64,000 nucleotides of DNA from Petrolisthes cinctipes (taxonomy: Eukaryota > Arthropoda > Malacostraca > Decapoda > Porcellanidae), in assembly GCA_033782935.1 (NCBI GenBank), contig JAWQEG010000003.1:1624501-1688500 (forward strand), given 5' to 3'. The notes below the pieces were generated by a model. The model was not told where the DNA came from and searched no databases. It worked only from the letters and a program-made list of their open reading frames with translations. Shown here one piece after another: positions 13,751 to 25,800 of the stretch. Both the position numbers and the translations under genes were made by a program. The stretch's first letter is position 1. Every line of letters starts with the position of its first letter.

Positions 13751-14399
13751 CATGTACATATCGCTTCTGGGACCCAAAAATATCGAATTTTCTGGTGTTT
13801 TGAGATTAAATTTGAAATATAAACGAGTGTAGAAGATGCATGCACATATTGACTTTGGGCACCTAAAATATCGATTTTCAGCATGTTTTGGGCCTGTATC
13901 TGAGTAGGCTTGTACAGATCGCTTCTGGGAACCCAAAATACCGAATTTTCGGGTGTTTTGAGCCTGAATATGAGATATAAACAGATACTGAAGATCCATG
14001 CACATATCGACTTTTGGGCACCTAAAATATCGATTTTGAGCATGTTTTGGGTTTGTATCTTGAAAACATTCTAACTAGGAGTAGACATGTACAGATCGCT
14101 TCTAGGACCCAAAAATACCGAATTTTCGGGTGTTTTGAGCCTGAATTTGAGATATAAACGGGTACAGAAGATGCATGCACATATCGACTTTGGACACTTA
14201 AAATATCGATTTTTAGCATGTTTTGAGCCTATATTTTGAAAACATTCTAGCACTGAGTAGGCATGTACAGAACGCTTCTGGGACCTAAAAATATCGAATT
14301 TTTAGGTGTTTTGAGGTTGTATTTGAGATATAAACGGGTACAGAAGATGCATCCACATATCGACTTTTGGGCACCTAAAAGATCGATTTTCTGTATGTT
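13751..14399. repeat. Transition satellite between two HOR families
   Basis: Monomers at 13751 (e), 13909 (a), 14086 (b) and 14262 (start of the c/e hybrid). The first monomers still resemble the 2708-bp HOR, as a partial fourth copy. Similarity to that family fades near 13990, and the 8.47-kb super-repeat begins at about 14400. No gene. Confidence 0.8.
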
Positions 14400-14420
14400 T
14401 TGGGCCTGTATCTGAGTAGG
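14262..14420 (+). repeat. c/e hybrid monomer (159 bp) at a super-repeat boundary
   Basis: The first part is class c (GAGGTTGTATTTGAG, ATGCATCCACAT, AAAAGATCGATTTTCTG). Within GGGCCTGTAT it switches to the class e end (CTGAGTAGG). The switch point, about 14400, is where similarity to the copy 8.47 kb downstream starts, so this monomer probably marks an exchange junction. Confidence 0.75.
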
Positions 14421-16631
14421 CATGTACATATCGCTTCTGGGAACCCAACATATAGAATTTTCGGGTATTTTGAGCCTGAATATGAGATATAAACAGATAA
14501 TGAAGATCCATGCACATATCGACTTTTGGGCACCTAAAATATCGATTTTGAGCATGTTTTGGGTTTGTATCTTGAAAACATTCTAACTAGGAGTAGACAT
14601 GTACAGATCGCTTCTGGGACCCAAAAATATCGAATTTTCGGGTGTTTTGAGATTAAATTTGAAATATAAACGAGTGCAGAAGATGCATGCACATATTGAC
14701 TTTGGGCACCTAAAATATCGATTTTCAGCATGTTTTGGGCCTGTATCTGAGTAGGCATGTACAGATCGCTTCTGGGAACCCAAAATATCGAATTTTCGGG
14801 TGTTTTGAGCCTGAATATGAGATATAAACAGATACTGAAGATCCATGCCCATATCGACTTTTGGGCACCTAAAATATCGATTTTGAGCATGTTTTGGGTC
14901 TGTATCTTGAAAACATTCTAACAAGGAGTAGGCATGTACAGATCGCTTCTAATACCCAAAAATACCGAATTTTCGGGTGTTTTGAGCCTGAATTTGAGAT
15001 ATAAACGGGTACAGAAGATGCATGCACATATCGACTTTGGACACTTAAAATCTAGATTTTTTGCATGTTTTGAGCCTATATTTTGAAAACATTCTAGCAC
15101 TGAGTAGGCATGTACATATCGCTTCTGGGACCCAAAAATACCGAATTTTCGGGTGTTTTGAGCCTGAATTTGAGATATAAACGGGTACAGAAGATGCATG
15201 CACATATCGACTTTGGACACTTAAAATATCGATTTTTAGCATGTTTTGAGCCTATATTTTGAAAACGTTCTAGCAATGAGTAGGCGTGTACAGATCTCTT
15301 CTGGGACCCAAAAATATCGAATTTTCGGGTGTTTTGAGGTTGAATTTGGGATATAAACGGGTGAAGAAGATGCATACATATATTGACTTTGAGCACCTAA
15401 AATATCGATTTTCAGCATGTTTTGGGCCTGTATCTGAGCAGGCATGTACATATCGCTTCTGGGAACCCAACATATCGAATTTTCGGGTGTTTTGAGCCTG
15501 AATATGAGATATAAACAGATACTGAAGATCCATGCACATATCGACTTTTGGGCACCTAAAATATCGATTTTGAGCATGTTTTGGGTTTGTATCTTGAAAA
15601 CATTCTAACTAGGAGTAGACATGTACAAATCGCTTCTGGGACCCAAAAATATCGAATTTTCGGGTGTTTTGAGATTAAATTTGAAATATAAACGAGTGCA
15701 GAAGATGCATGCACATATTGACTTTGGGCACCTAAAATATCGATTTTCAGCATGTTTTGGGCCTGTATCTGAGTAGGCATGTACAGATCGCTTCTGGGAA
15801 CCCAAAATATCGAATTTTCGGGTGTTTTGAGCCTGAATATGAGATATAAACAGATACTGAAGATCCATGCACATATCGACTTTTGGGCACCTAAAATATC
15901 GATTTTGAGCATGTTTTGGGTTTGTATCTTGAAAACATTCTAACTAGGAGTAGACATATACAGATCGCTTCTAGAACCCAAAAATACCGAATTTTCGGGT
16001 GTTTTGAGCCTGAATTTGAGATATAAACGGGTACAGAAGATGCATGCACATATCGACTTTGGACACTTAAAATATCGATTTTTAGCATGTTTTTAGCCTA
16101 TATTTTAAAAACATTCTAGCACTGAGTAGGCATGTACAGATCGCTTCTGGGACCCAAAAATATCGAATTTTCGGGCGTTTTGAGGTTGAATTTGGGATAT
16201 AAACGGGTACAGAAGATGCATCCACATATCGACTTTTGGGCACCTAAAAGATCGATATTCAGTATGTTTTGGGCCTGTATATTGAAAATACTCTAACAAG
16301 GAGTAGGAATGTACAGATCGCTTCTGGGACCCCAAAATATCGAATTTTCGGGTGTTTTGGGCCTGAATTTGAGATATCGACTTTGGGCACCTAAATTATT
16401 GATTTTGTGCATGTTTGGTGACCATATTTTGAAAATATTTTAGCACTGAGGTAGGCATGTACAGATCGCTTCTAGGACCAAAAAATACCGAATTTTCGGG
16501 TGTTTTGAGCCTGAATTTGAGATATAAACGGGTACAGAAGATGCATGCACATTTTGACTTTGGACACTTAAAATATCGATTTTTAGCATGTTTTGAGCCT
16601 ATATTTTGAAAACATTCTAGCACTGAGTAGG

Positions 16632-17653
16632 CGTGCACAGATTGCTTCTGGGACCCAAAAATATCGAATTTTCGGGTGTTTTGAGGTTGAATTTGGGATA
16701 TAAACGGGTGAAGTAGATGCATACATATATTGACTTTGGGCACCTAAAATATCGATTTTCAGCATGTTTTGGGCCTGTATCTGAGTAGGCATGTACAGAT
16801 CGCTTATGGGAACCCAAAATATCGAATTTTCGGGTGTTTTGAGCCTGAATATGAGATATAAACAGATTCTGAAGATCCATGCACATATCGACTTTTGGGC
16901 ACCTAAAATATCGATTTTGAGCATGTTTTGGGTTTGTATCTTGAAAACATTCTAACTAGGAGTAGACATGTACAGATCGCTTCTAGAACCCAAAAATACC
17001 GAATTTTCGGGTGTTTTGAGCCTGAATTTGAGATATAAACGGGTACAGAAGATGCATGTACATATCGACTTTGGACACTTAAAATATCGATTTTTAGCAT
17101 GTTTTGAGCCTATATTTTGAAAACATTCTAGCAATGAGTAGGCGTGTACAGATCTCTTCTGGGACCCAAAAATATCGAATTTTCGGGTGTTTTGAGGTTG
17201 AATTTGGGATATAAAAGGGTGAAGAAGATGCATACATATATTGACTTTGGGCACCTAAAATATAGATTTTCAGCATGTTTTGGGCCTGTATCTGAGTAGG
17301 CATGTACATACCGCTTCTGGGAACCCAACATATCGAATTTTCGGGTGTTTTGAGCCTGAATATGAGATATAAACAGATACTGAAGATCCATGCACATATA
17401 GACTTTTGGGCACCTAAAATATCGATTTTGAGCATGTTTTGGGTTTGTATCTTGAAAACATTCTAACTAGGAGTAGACATGTACAGATCGCTTCTAGGAC
17501 CCAAAAATACCGAATTTTCGGGTGTTTTGAGCCTGAATTTGAGATATAAACGGGTACAGAAAATGCATGCACATATCGACTTTGGACACTTAAAATATCG
17601 ATTTTTAGCATGTTTTGAGCCTATATTTTGAAAACATTCTAGCACTGAGTAGG
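16632..17653. repeat. Two tandem copies of the e-a-b trimer (2 x 511 bp)
   Basis: Units start at 16632 and 17143 and end before the c monomer at 17654; each is 158 + 177 + 176 bp. This is module X, the shortest regular HOR in the window. The corresponding pair in the second super-repeat copy starts near 25101 and 25612. Confidence 0.88.
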
Positions 17654-18073
17654 CATGTACAGATCGCTTCTGGGACCTAAAAATATCGAATTTTTGGGTG
17701 TTTTGAGGTTGTATTTGAGATATAAACGGGTACAGAAGATGCATCCACATATCGACTTTTGGGCACCTAAAAGATCGATTATCTGTATGTTTTGGGCCTG
17801 TATTTTGAAAATACTCTAACACGGAGTAGGCATGTACACATCGCTTCTGGGACCTCAAAATATCGAATTTTCGGGTGTTTTGGGCCTGAATTTGAGATAT
17901 CGACTTTGGGCACCTAAAATATCGATTTAAGCATGTTTTGGGCCTATATTTTGAAAATATTCTAGCACTGAGTAGGCATGTAGAGATCGCTTTTGGGACC
18001 CCAAAATATCGAATTTTCGGGTGTTTTGAGCCTGAATTTGAGATATAAATGGGTACAGAAGATGCATGCACAT

Positions 18074-18249
18074 TTTGACTTTGGACACTTAAAATATCGA
18101 TTTTTAGCATGTTTTGAGCCTATATTTTGAAAACATTCTAGCACTGAGTAGGCGTGCACAGATCGCTTCTGGGACCCAAAAATATCGAATTTTCGGGGGT
18201 TTTGAGCCTGAATATGAGATATAAACAGATACTGAAGATCCATGCACAT
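18074..18249 (+). repeat. Extra 176-bp monomer equivalent in super-repeat copy A
   Basis: Before it, copy A aligns with the 26.5-kb copy at offset 8469; after it, at offset 8293. The insert carries AGGCGTGCACAG and CACATTTTGACTTTGG, variants found nearby in other monomers, so it was probably gained by exchange within the array. It could equally be a loss in copy B; the 176-bp step is one monomer either way. Confidence 0.7.
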
Positions 18250-18505
18250 ATCGACTTTTGGGCACCTAAAATATCGATTTTGAGCATGTTTTGGGTCTGT
18301 ATCTTGAAAACATTCTAACTAGGAGTAGGCATGTACAGATCGCTTCTAATACCCAAAAATACCGAATTTTCGGGTGTTTTCAGCCTGAATTGGAGATATA
18401 AACGGGTACAGAAGATGCATGCACATATCGACTTTTGACAATTAAAATATCGATTTTTAGCATGTTTTTAGCCTATATTTTAAAAACATTCTAGCACTGA
18501 GTAGG

Positions 18506-19516
18506 CATGTACAGATCGCTTCTGGGACCCAAAAATATCGAATTTTCGGGTGTTTTGAGGTTGAATTTGGGATATAAACGGGTACAGAAGATGCATCCAC
18601 ATATCGACTTTTGGGCACCTAAAAGATCGATATTCAGTATGTTTTGGGCCTGTATATTGAAAATACTCTAACAAGGAGTAGGAATGTACAGATCGCTTCT
18701 GGGACCCCAAAATATCGAATTTTCGGGTGTTTTGGGCCTGAATTTGAGATATCGACTTTGGGCACCTAAATTATTGATTTTGTGCATGTTTGGTGACCAT
18801 ATTTTGAAAATATTTTAGCACTGAGTAGGCATGTACAGATTGCTTCTAGGACCCAAAAATGCCGAATTTTCGGGTGTTTTGAGCCTGAATTTGAGATATA
18901 AACGGGTACAGAAGATGCATGCACATTTTGACTTTGGACACTTAAAATATCGATTTTTAGCATGTTTTGAGCTTATATTTTGAAAACATTCTAGCACTGA
19001 GTAGGCGTGCACAGATCGCTTCTGGGACCCAAAAATATCGAATTTTCGGGTGTTTTGAGGTTGAATTTGGGATATAAACGGGTGAAGTAGATGCATACAT
19101 ATATTGACTTTGTTCACCTAAAATATCGATTTTCAGCATGTTTTGGGCCTGTATCTGAGTAGGCATGTACAGATCGCTTATGGGAACCCAAAATATCGAA
19201 TTTTCGGGTGTTTTGAGCCTGAATATGAGATATAAACAGATACTGAAGATCCATGCACATATCGACTTTTGGGCACCTAAAATATCGATTTTGAGCATGT
19301 TTTGGGTTTGTATCTTGAAAATATTCTAACTAGGAGTAGACATGTACAGATCGCTTCTAGAACCCAAAAATACCGAATTTTCGGGTGTTTTGAGCTTGAA
19401 TTTCAGATATAAACGGGTACAGAAGATTCATGCACATATCGACTTTGGACACTTAAAATATCGATTTTTAGCATGTTTTTAGCCTATATTTTAAAAACAT
19501 TCTAGCACTGAGTAGG
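18506..19516. repeat. Hexamer HOR c-d-b-e-a-b (1011 bp), super-repeat copy A
   Basis: The unit restarts at 19517 and continues to about 20017 (roughly 1.5 copies). Class order is Y' (c-d-b) plus X (e-a-b). Markers are AAAGATCGATATTCAG in c, AGGAATGTACAG at the start of d, and TTTGGTGACCATATTTTG in d. Confidence 0.87.
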
Positions 19517-20017
19517 CATGTACAGATCGCTTCTGGGACCCAAAAATATCGAATTTTCGGGTGTTTTGAGGTTGAATTTGGGATATAAACGGGTACAGAA
19601 GATGCATCCACATATCGACTTTTGGGCAACTAAAAGATCGATATTCAGTATGTTTTGGGCCTGTATATTGAAAATACTCTAACAAGGAGTAGGAATGTAC
19701 AGATCGCTTCTGGGACCCCAAAATATCGAATTTTCGGGTGTTTTGGGCCTGAATTTGAGATATCGACTTTGGGCACCTAAATTATTGATTTTGTGCATGT
19801 TTTGTGACCATATTTTGAAAATATTTTAGCACTGAGTAGGCATGTACAGATCGCTTCTAGGACCAAAAAATACCGAATTTTCGGGTGTTTTGAGCCTGAA
19901 TTTGAGATATAAACGGGTACAGAAGATGCATGCACATTTTGACTTTAGACACTTAAAATATCGATTTTTAGCATGTTTTGAGCCTATATTTTGAAAACAT
20001 TCTAGCACTGAGTAGGC

Positions 20018-22868
20018 GTGCACAGATCGCTTCTGGGACCCAAAAATATCGAATTTTCGGGTGTTTTGAGGTTGAATTTGTGATATAAACGGGTGAAGTA
20101 GATGCATACATATATTGACTTTGGGCTCATAAAATATCGATTTTCAGCATGTTTTGGGCCTGTATCTGAGAAGGCATGTACAGATCGCTTATGGGAACCC
20201 AAAATATCGAATTTTCGGGTTTTTTGAGCCTGAATATGAGATATAAACAGATACTGAAGATCCATGCACATATCGACTTTTGGGCACCTAAAATATCGAT
20301 TTTGAGCATGTTTTGGGTTTGTATCTTGAAAACATTCTAACTAGGAGTAGACATGTACAGATCGCTTCTAGAACCCAAAAATTCCGAATTTTCGGGTGTT
20401 TTGAGCCTGAATTTGAGATATAAACGGGTACAGAAGATGCATGCACATATCGACTTTGGACACTTAAAATATCGATTTTTAGCATGTTTTTAGCATATAT
20501 TTTGAAAAAATTCTAGCACTGAGTAGGCATGTACAGATCGCTTCTGGGACCTAAAAATATCGAATTTTTGGGTGTTTTGAGGTTGTATTTGAGATATAAA
20601 CGGGTACAAAAGATGCATCCACATATCGACTTTTGGGCACCTAAAAGATCGATTATCTGTATGTTTTGGGCCTGTATTTTGAAAATACTCTAACACGGAG
20701 TAGGCATGTACAGATCGCTTCTGGGACCTCAAAATATCGAATTTTCGGGTGTTTTGGGCCTGAATTTGAGATATCGACTTTAGCACCTAAAATATCGATT
20801 TAAGCATGTTTTGGGCCTATATTTTGAAAATATTCTAGCACTGAGTAGGCATGTAGAGATCGCTTTTGGGACCCCAAAATATCGAATTTTCGGGTGTTTT
20901 GAGCCTGAATTTGAGATATAAATGGGTACAGAAGATGCATGCACATATCGACTTTTGGGCACGTAAAATATCGATTTTGAGCATGTTTTGGGTCTGTATC
21001 TTGAAAACATTCTAACTAGGAGTAGGCATGTACAGATCGCTTCTAATACCCAAAAATACCGAATTTTCGGGTGTTTTCAGCCTGAATTGGAGATATAAAT
21101 GGGTACAGAAGATGCATGCACATATCGACTTTGGACACTTAAAATCTAGATTTTAAGCATGTTTTAAGCCTATATTTTGAAAACATTCTAACACTGAGTA
21201 GGCATGTACAGATCGCTTCTGGGACGCAAAAATATCGAATTTTCGGGTGTTTTGAGGTTGAATTTGGGATGTAAACGGGTACAGAAGATGCATCCACATA
21301 TCGACTTTTGGGCACCTAAAAGATCGATTTTCAGTATGTTTAAGCCTGTATATTGAAAATACTCTAACACGGAGTAGGCATGTACAGATCGCTTCTGGAA
21401 ACCCAAAATATCGAATTTTCGGGTGTTTTGAGCCTGAATTTGAGATATAAATGGGTACAGAAGATGCATGCACATATCGACTATTGGGCACCTAAAATAT
21501 CGATTTTGAGCATGTTTTGGGTCTGTATCTTGAAAACATTCTAACTAGGAGTAGACATGTACAGATCGCTTCTAGGGCCCAAAAATACCGAATTTTCGGG
21601 TGTTTTGAGCCTGAATTTTAGATATAAACGGGTACAGATGATGCATGCACATATCGACTTTTGACACTTAAAATATTGATTTTTAGCATGTTTTGAGCCT
21701 ATATTTTGAAAACATTCTAGCACTGAGTAGGCATGTACAGATCGCTTCTGGGACCCAAAAATATCGAATTTTCGGGTGTTTTGAGGTTGAATTTGGGATA
21801 TAAACGGGTACAGAAGATGCATCCACATATCGACTTTTGGGCACCTAAAAGATCGATTTTCAGTATGTTTTGGGCCTTTATATTGAAAATACTCTAACAC
21901 GGAGTAGGCATGTACAGATCGCTACTGGGAACCCAAAATATCGAAGTTTCGGGTGTTTTTGGTCTGAATTTGAGATATCGACTTTGGGCACCTAAAATAT
22001 CGATTTTTAGCATGTTTTGGGCCTATATTTTGAAAATATTCTAGCACTGAGTAGGCATGTAGAGATCGCTTCTGGGACCCAAAAATTTCGAATTTTCGGG
22101 TGTTTTGAGGTTAAATTTGAGATATAAACGGGTACAGAAGATGCATCCACATATCGACTTTTGGGCACCTAAAAGATCGATTTTCTGTATGTTTTGGGCC
22201 TGTATAATGAAAATACTATAACACGGAGTAGGCATGTACAGATCGCTTCTGGGAACCCAAAATATCGAATTTACGGGTGTTTTGGTCCTGAATTTGAGAT
22301 ATCGACTTTGGGTACCTAAAATATCCATTTAAGCATGTTTTGGGCCTATATTTTGAAAATATTCTAGCACTGAGTAGGCATGTAGAGATCGCTTTTGGGA
22401 CCCCAAAATATCGAATTTTCGGGTGTTTTGAGCCTGAATTTGAGATATAAATGGGTACAGAAGATGCATGCACATATCGACTTTTGGGCAAGTAAAATAT
22501 CGATTTTGAGCATGTTTTATGTCTGTATCTTGAAAACATTCTAACTAGGAGTAGGCATGTACAGATCGCTTCTAATACCCAAAAATACCGAATTTTCGGG
22601 TGTTTTGAGCCTGAATTTGAAATATAAACGGGTACAGAAGATGCATGCACATATCGACTTTGGACACTTAAAATATCGATTTTTAGCATGTTTTGAGCCT
22701 ATATTTTGAAAACATTCTAGCAATGAGTAGGCGTGTACAGATCTCTTCTGGGACCCAAAAATATCGAATTTTCGGGTGTTTTGAGGTTGAATTTGGGATA
22801 TAAACGGGTGAAGAAGATGCATACATATATTGACTTTAGGCTCCTAAAATATCGATTTTCAGCATGTT
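20018..22868. repeat. Satellite between the two super-repeat copies
   Basis: A regular monomer array with no gene. It contains sequence close to 17.6-18.0 kb (GACCTAAAAATATCGAATTT, GATCGATTATCTG), to the 2708-bp HOR (CTTCTAATACCC, ATCGATTTAAGC) and locally unusual copies (GTTTAAGCCTG near 21340, AAAATTTCGAATTTTC near 22083). If the super-repeat has a full period of about 8.47 kb, this is its second part and is not repeated downstream. Confidence 0.8.
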
Positions 22869-25800
22869 TTGGGCCTGTATCTGAGTAGGCATGTACATAT
22901 CGCTTCTGGGAACCCAAAATATCGAATTTTCGGGTGTTTTCAGCCTGAATATGAGATATAAACAGATACTGAAGATCCATGCACATATCGACTTTTAAGG
23001 CACCTAAAATATCGATTTTGAGCATGTTTTGGGTTTGTATCTTGAAAACATTCTAACTAGGAGTAGACATGTACAGATCGCTTCTGGGACCCAAAAATAT
23101 CGAATTTTCGGGTGTTTTGAGATTAAATTTGAAATATAAACGAGTGCAGAAGATGCATGCACATATTGACTTTGGGCACCTTAAATATCGATTTTCAGAA
23201 TGTTTTGGGCCTGTATCTGAGTAGGCATGTACAGATCGCTTCTGGGAACCCAAAATATCGAATTTTCGGGTGTTTTGAGCCTGAATATGAGATATAAACA
23301 GATACTGAAGATCCATGCACATATCGACTTTTGGGCACCTAAAATATCGATTTTGAGCATGTTTTGGGTCTGTATCTTGAAAACATTCTAACAAGGAATA
23401 GGCATGTACAGATCGCTTCTAATACCCAAAAATACCGAATTTTCGGGTGTTTTGAGCCTGAATTTGAGATATAAACGGGTACAGAAGATGCATGCACATA
23501 TCGACTTTGGACACTTAAAATCTAGATTTTTTGCATGTTTTGAGCCTATATTTTGAAAACATTCTAGCACTGAGTAGGCATGTACATATCGCTTCTGGGA
23601 CCCAAAAATACCGAATTTTCGGGTGTTTTGAGCCTGAATTTGAGATATAAACGGGTACAGAAGATGCATGCACATATCGACTTTGGACACTTAAAATATC
23701 GATTTTTAGCATGTTTTGAGCCTATATTTTGAAAACATTCTAGCAATGAGTAGGCGTGTACAGATCTCTTCTGGGACCCAAAAATATCGAATTTTCGGGT
23801 GTTTTGAGGTTGAATTTGGGATATAAACGGGTGAAGAAGATGCATACATATATTGACTTTGGGCACCTAAAATATCGATTTTCAGCATGTTTTGGGCCTG
23901 TATCTGAGTAGGCATGTACATATCGCTTCTGGGAACCAAACATATCGAATTTTCGGGTGTTTTGAGCCTGAATATGAGATATAAACAGATACTGAAGATC
24001 CATGCACATATCGACTTTTGGGCACCTAAAATATCGATTTTGAGCATGTTTTGGGTTTGTATCTTGAAAACATTCTAACTAGGAGTAGACATGTACAGAT
24101 CGCTTCTGGGACCCAAAAATATCGAATTTTCGGGTGTTTTGAGATTAAATTTGAAATATAAACGAGTGCAGAAGATGCATGCACATATTGACTTTGGGCA
24201 CCTAAAATATCGATTTTTAGCATGTTTTGGGCCTGTATCTGAGTAGGCATGTACAGATCGCTTCTGGGAACCCAAAATATCGAATTTTTGGGTGTTTTGA
24301 GCCTGAATATGAGATATAAACAGATACTGAAGATCCATGCACATATCGACTTTTGGGCACCTAAAATATCGATTTTGAGCATGTTTTGGGTTTGTATCTT
24401 GAAAACATTCTAACTAGGAGTAGACATATACAGATCGCTTCTAGAACCCAAAAATACCGAATTTTCGGGTGTTTTGAGCCTGAATTTGAGATATAAACGG
24501 GTACAGAAGATGCATGCACATATCGACTTTGGACACTTAAAATATCGATTTTTAGCATGTTTTTAGCCTATATTTTAAAAACATTCTAGCACTGAGTAGG
24601 CATGTACAGATCGCTTCTGGGACCCAAAAATATCGAATTTTCGGGCGTTTTGAGGTTGAATTTGGGATATAAACGGGTACAGAAGATGCATCCACATATC
24701 GACTTTTGGGCACCTAAAAGATCGATATTCAGTATGTTTTGGGCCTGTATATTGAAAATACTCTAACAAGGAGTAGGAATGTACAGATCGCTTCTGGGAC
24801 CCCAAAATATCGAATTTTCGGGTGTTTTGGGCCTGAATTTGAGATATCGACTTTGGGCACCTAAATTATTGATTTTGTGCATGTTTGGTGTCCATATTTT
24901 GAAAATATTTTAGCACTGAGTAGGCATGTACAGATCGCTTCTAGGAACAAAAAATACCGAATTTTCGGGTGTTTTGAGCCTGAATTTGAGATATAAACGG
25001 GTACAGAAGATGCATGCACATTTTGACTTTGGACACTTAAAATATCGATTTTTAGCATGTTTTGAGCCTATATTTTGAAAACATTCTAGGACTGAGTAGG
25101 CGTGCACAGATCGCTTCTGGGACCCAAAAATATCGAATTTTCGGGTGTTTTGAGGTTGAATTTGGGATATAAACGGGTGAAGTAGATGCATACATATATT
25201 GACTTTGGGCACCTAAAATATCGATTTTCAGCATGTTTTGGGCCTGTATCTGAGTAGGCATGTACAGATCGCTTATGGGAACCCAAAATATGGAATTTTC
25301 GGGTGTTTTGAGCCTGAATATGAGATATAAACAGATTCTGAAGATCCATGCACATATCGACTTTTGGGCACCTAAAATATCGATTTTGAGCATGTTTTGG
25401 GTTTGTATCTTGAAAACATTCTAACTAGGAGTAGACATGTACAGATCGCTTCTAGAACCCAAAAACACCGAATTTTCGGGTGTTTTGAGCCTGAATTTGA
25501 GATATAAACGGGTACAGAAGATGCATGCACATATCGACTTTGGACACTTAAAATATCGATTTTTAGCATGTTTTGAGCCTATATTTTGAAAACATTCTAG
25601 CAATGAGTAGGCGTGTACAGATCTCTTCTGGGACCCAAAAATATCGAATTTTCGGGTGTTTTGAGGTTGAATTTGGGATATAAACGGGTGAAGAAGATGC
25701 ATACATATATTGACTTTGGGCACCTAAAATATCGATTTTCAGCATGTTTTGGGCCTGTATCTGAGTAGGCATGTACATATCGCTTCTGGGAACCCAACAT

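Larger units (their letters stand above)
14400..20017. repeat. Super-repeat copy A (about 5.6 kb matched)
   Basis: It matches 22869-28310 at offset 8470. The offset becomes 8469 after a one-base insertion in copy A (CTGAGGTAGG near 16449) and 8293 after an extra 176-bp monomer at about 18074-18249. Diagnostic shared variants are AGGCGTGCACAG, CACATTTTGACTTTGGACAC, TTATTGATTTTGTGCATG and ATGCATACATATATTGAC. Internally it contains 1022-bp (14598, 15620), 511-bp (16632, 17143) and 1011-bp (18506, 19517) HOR spacings. Confidence 0.88.
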
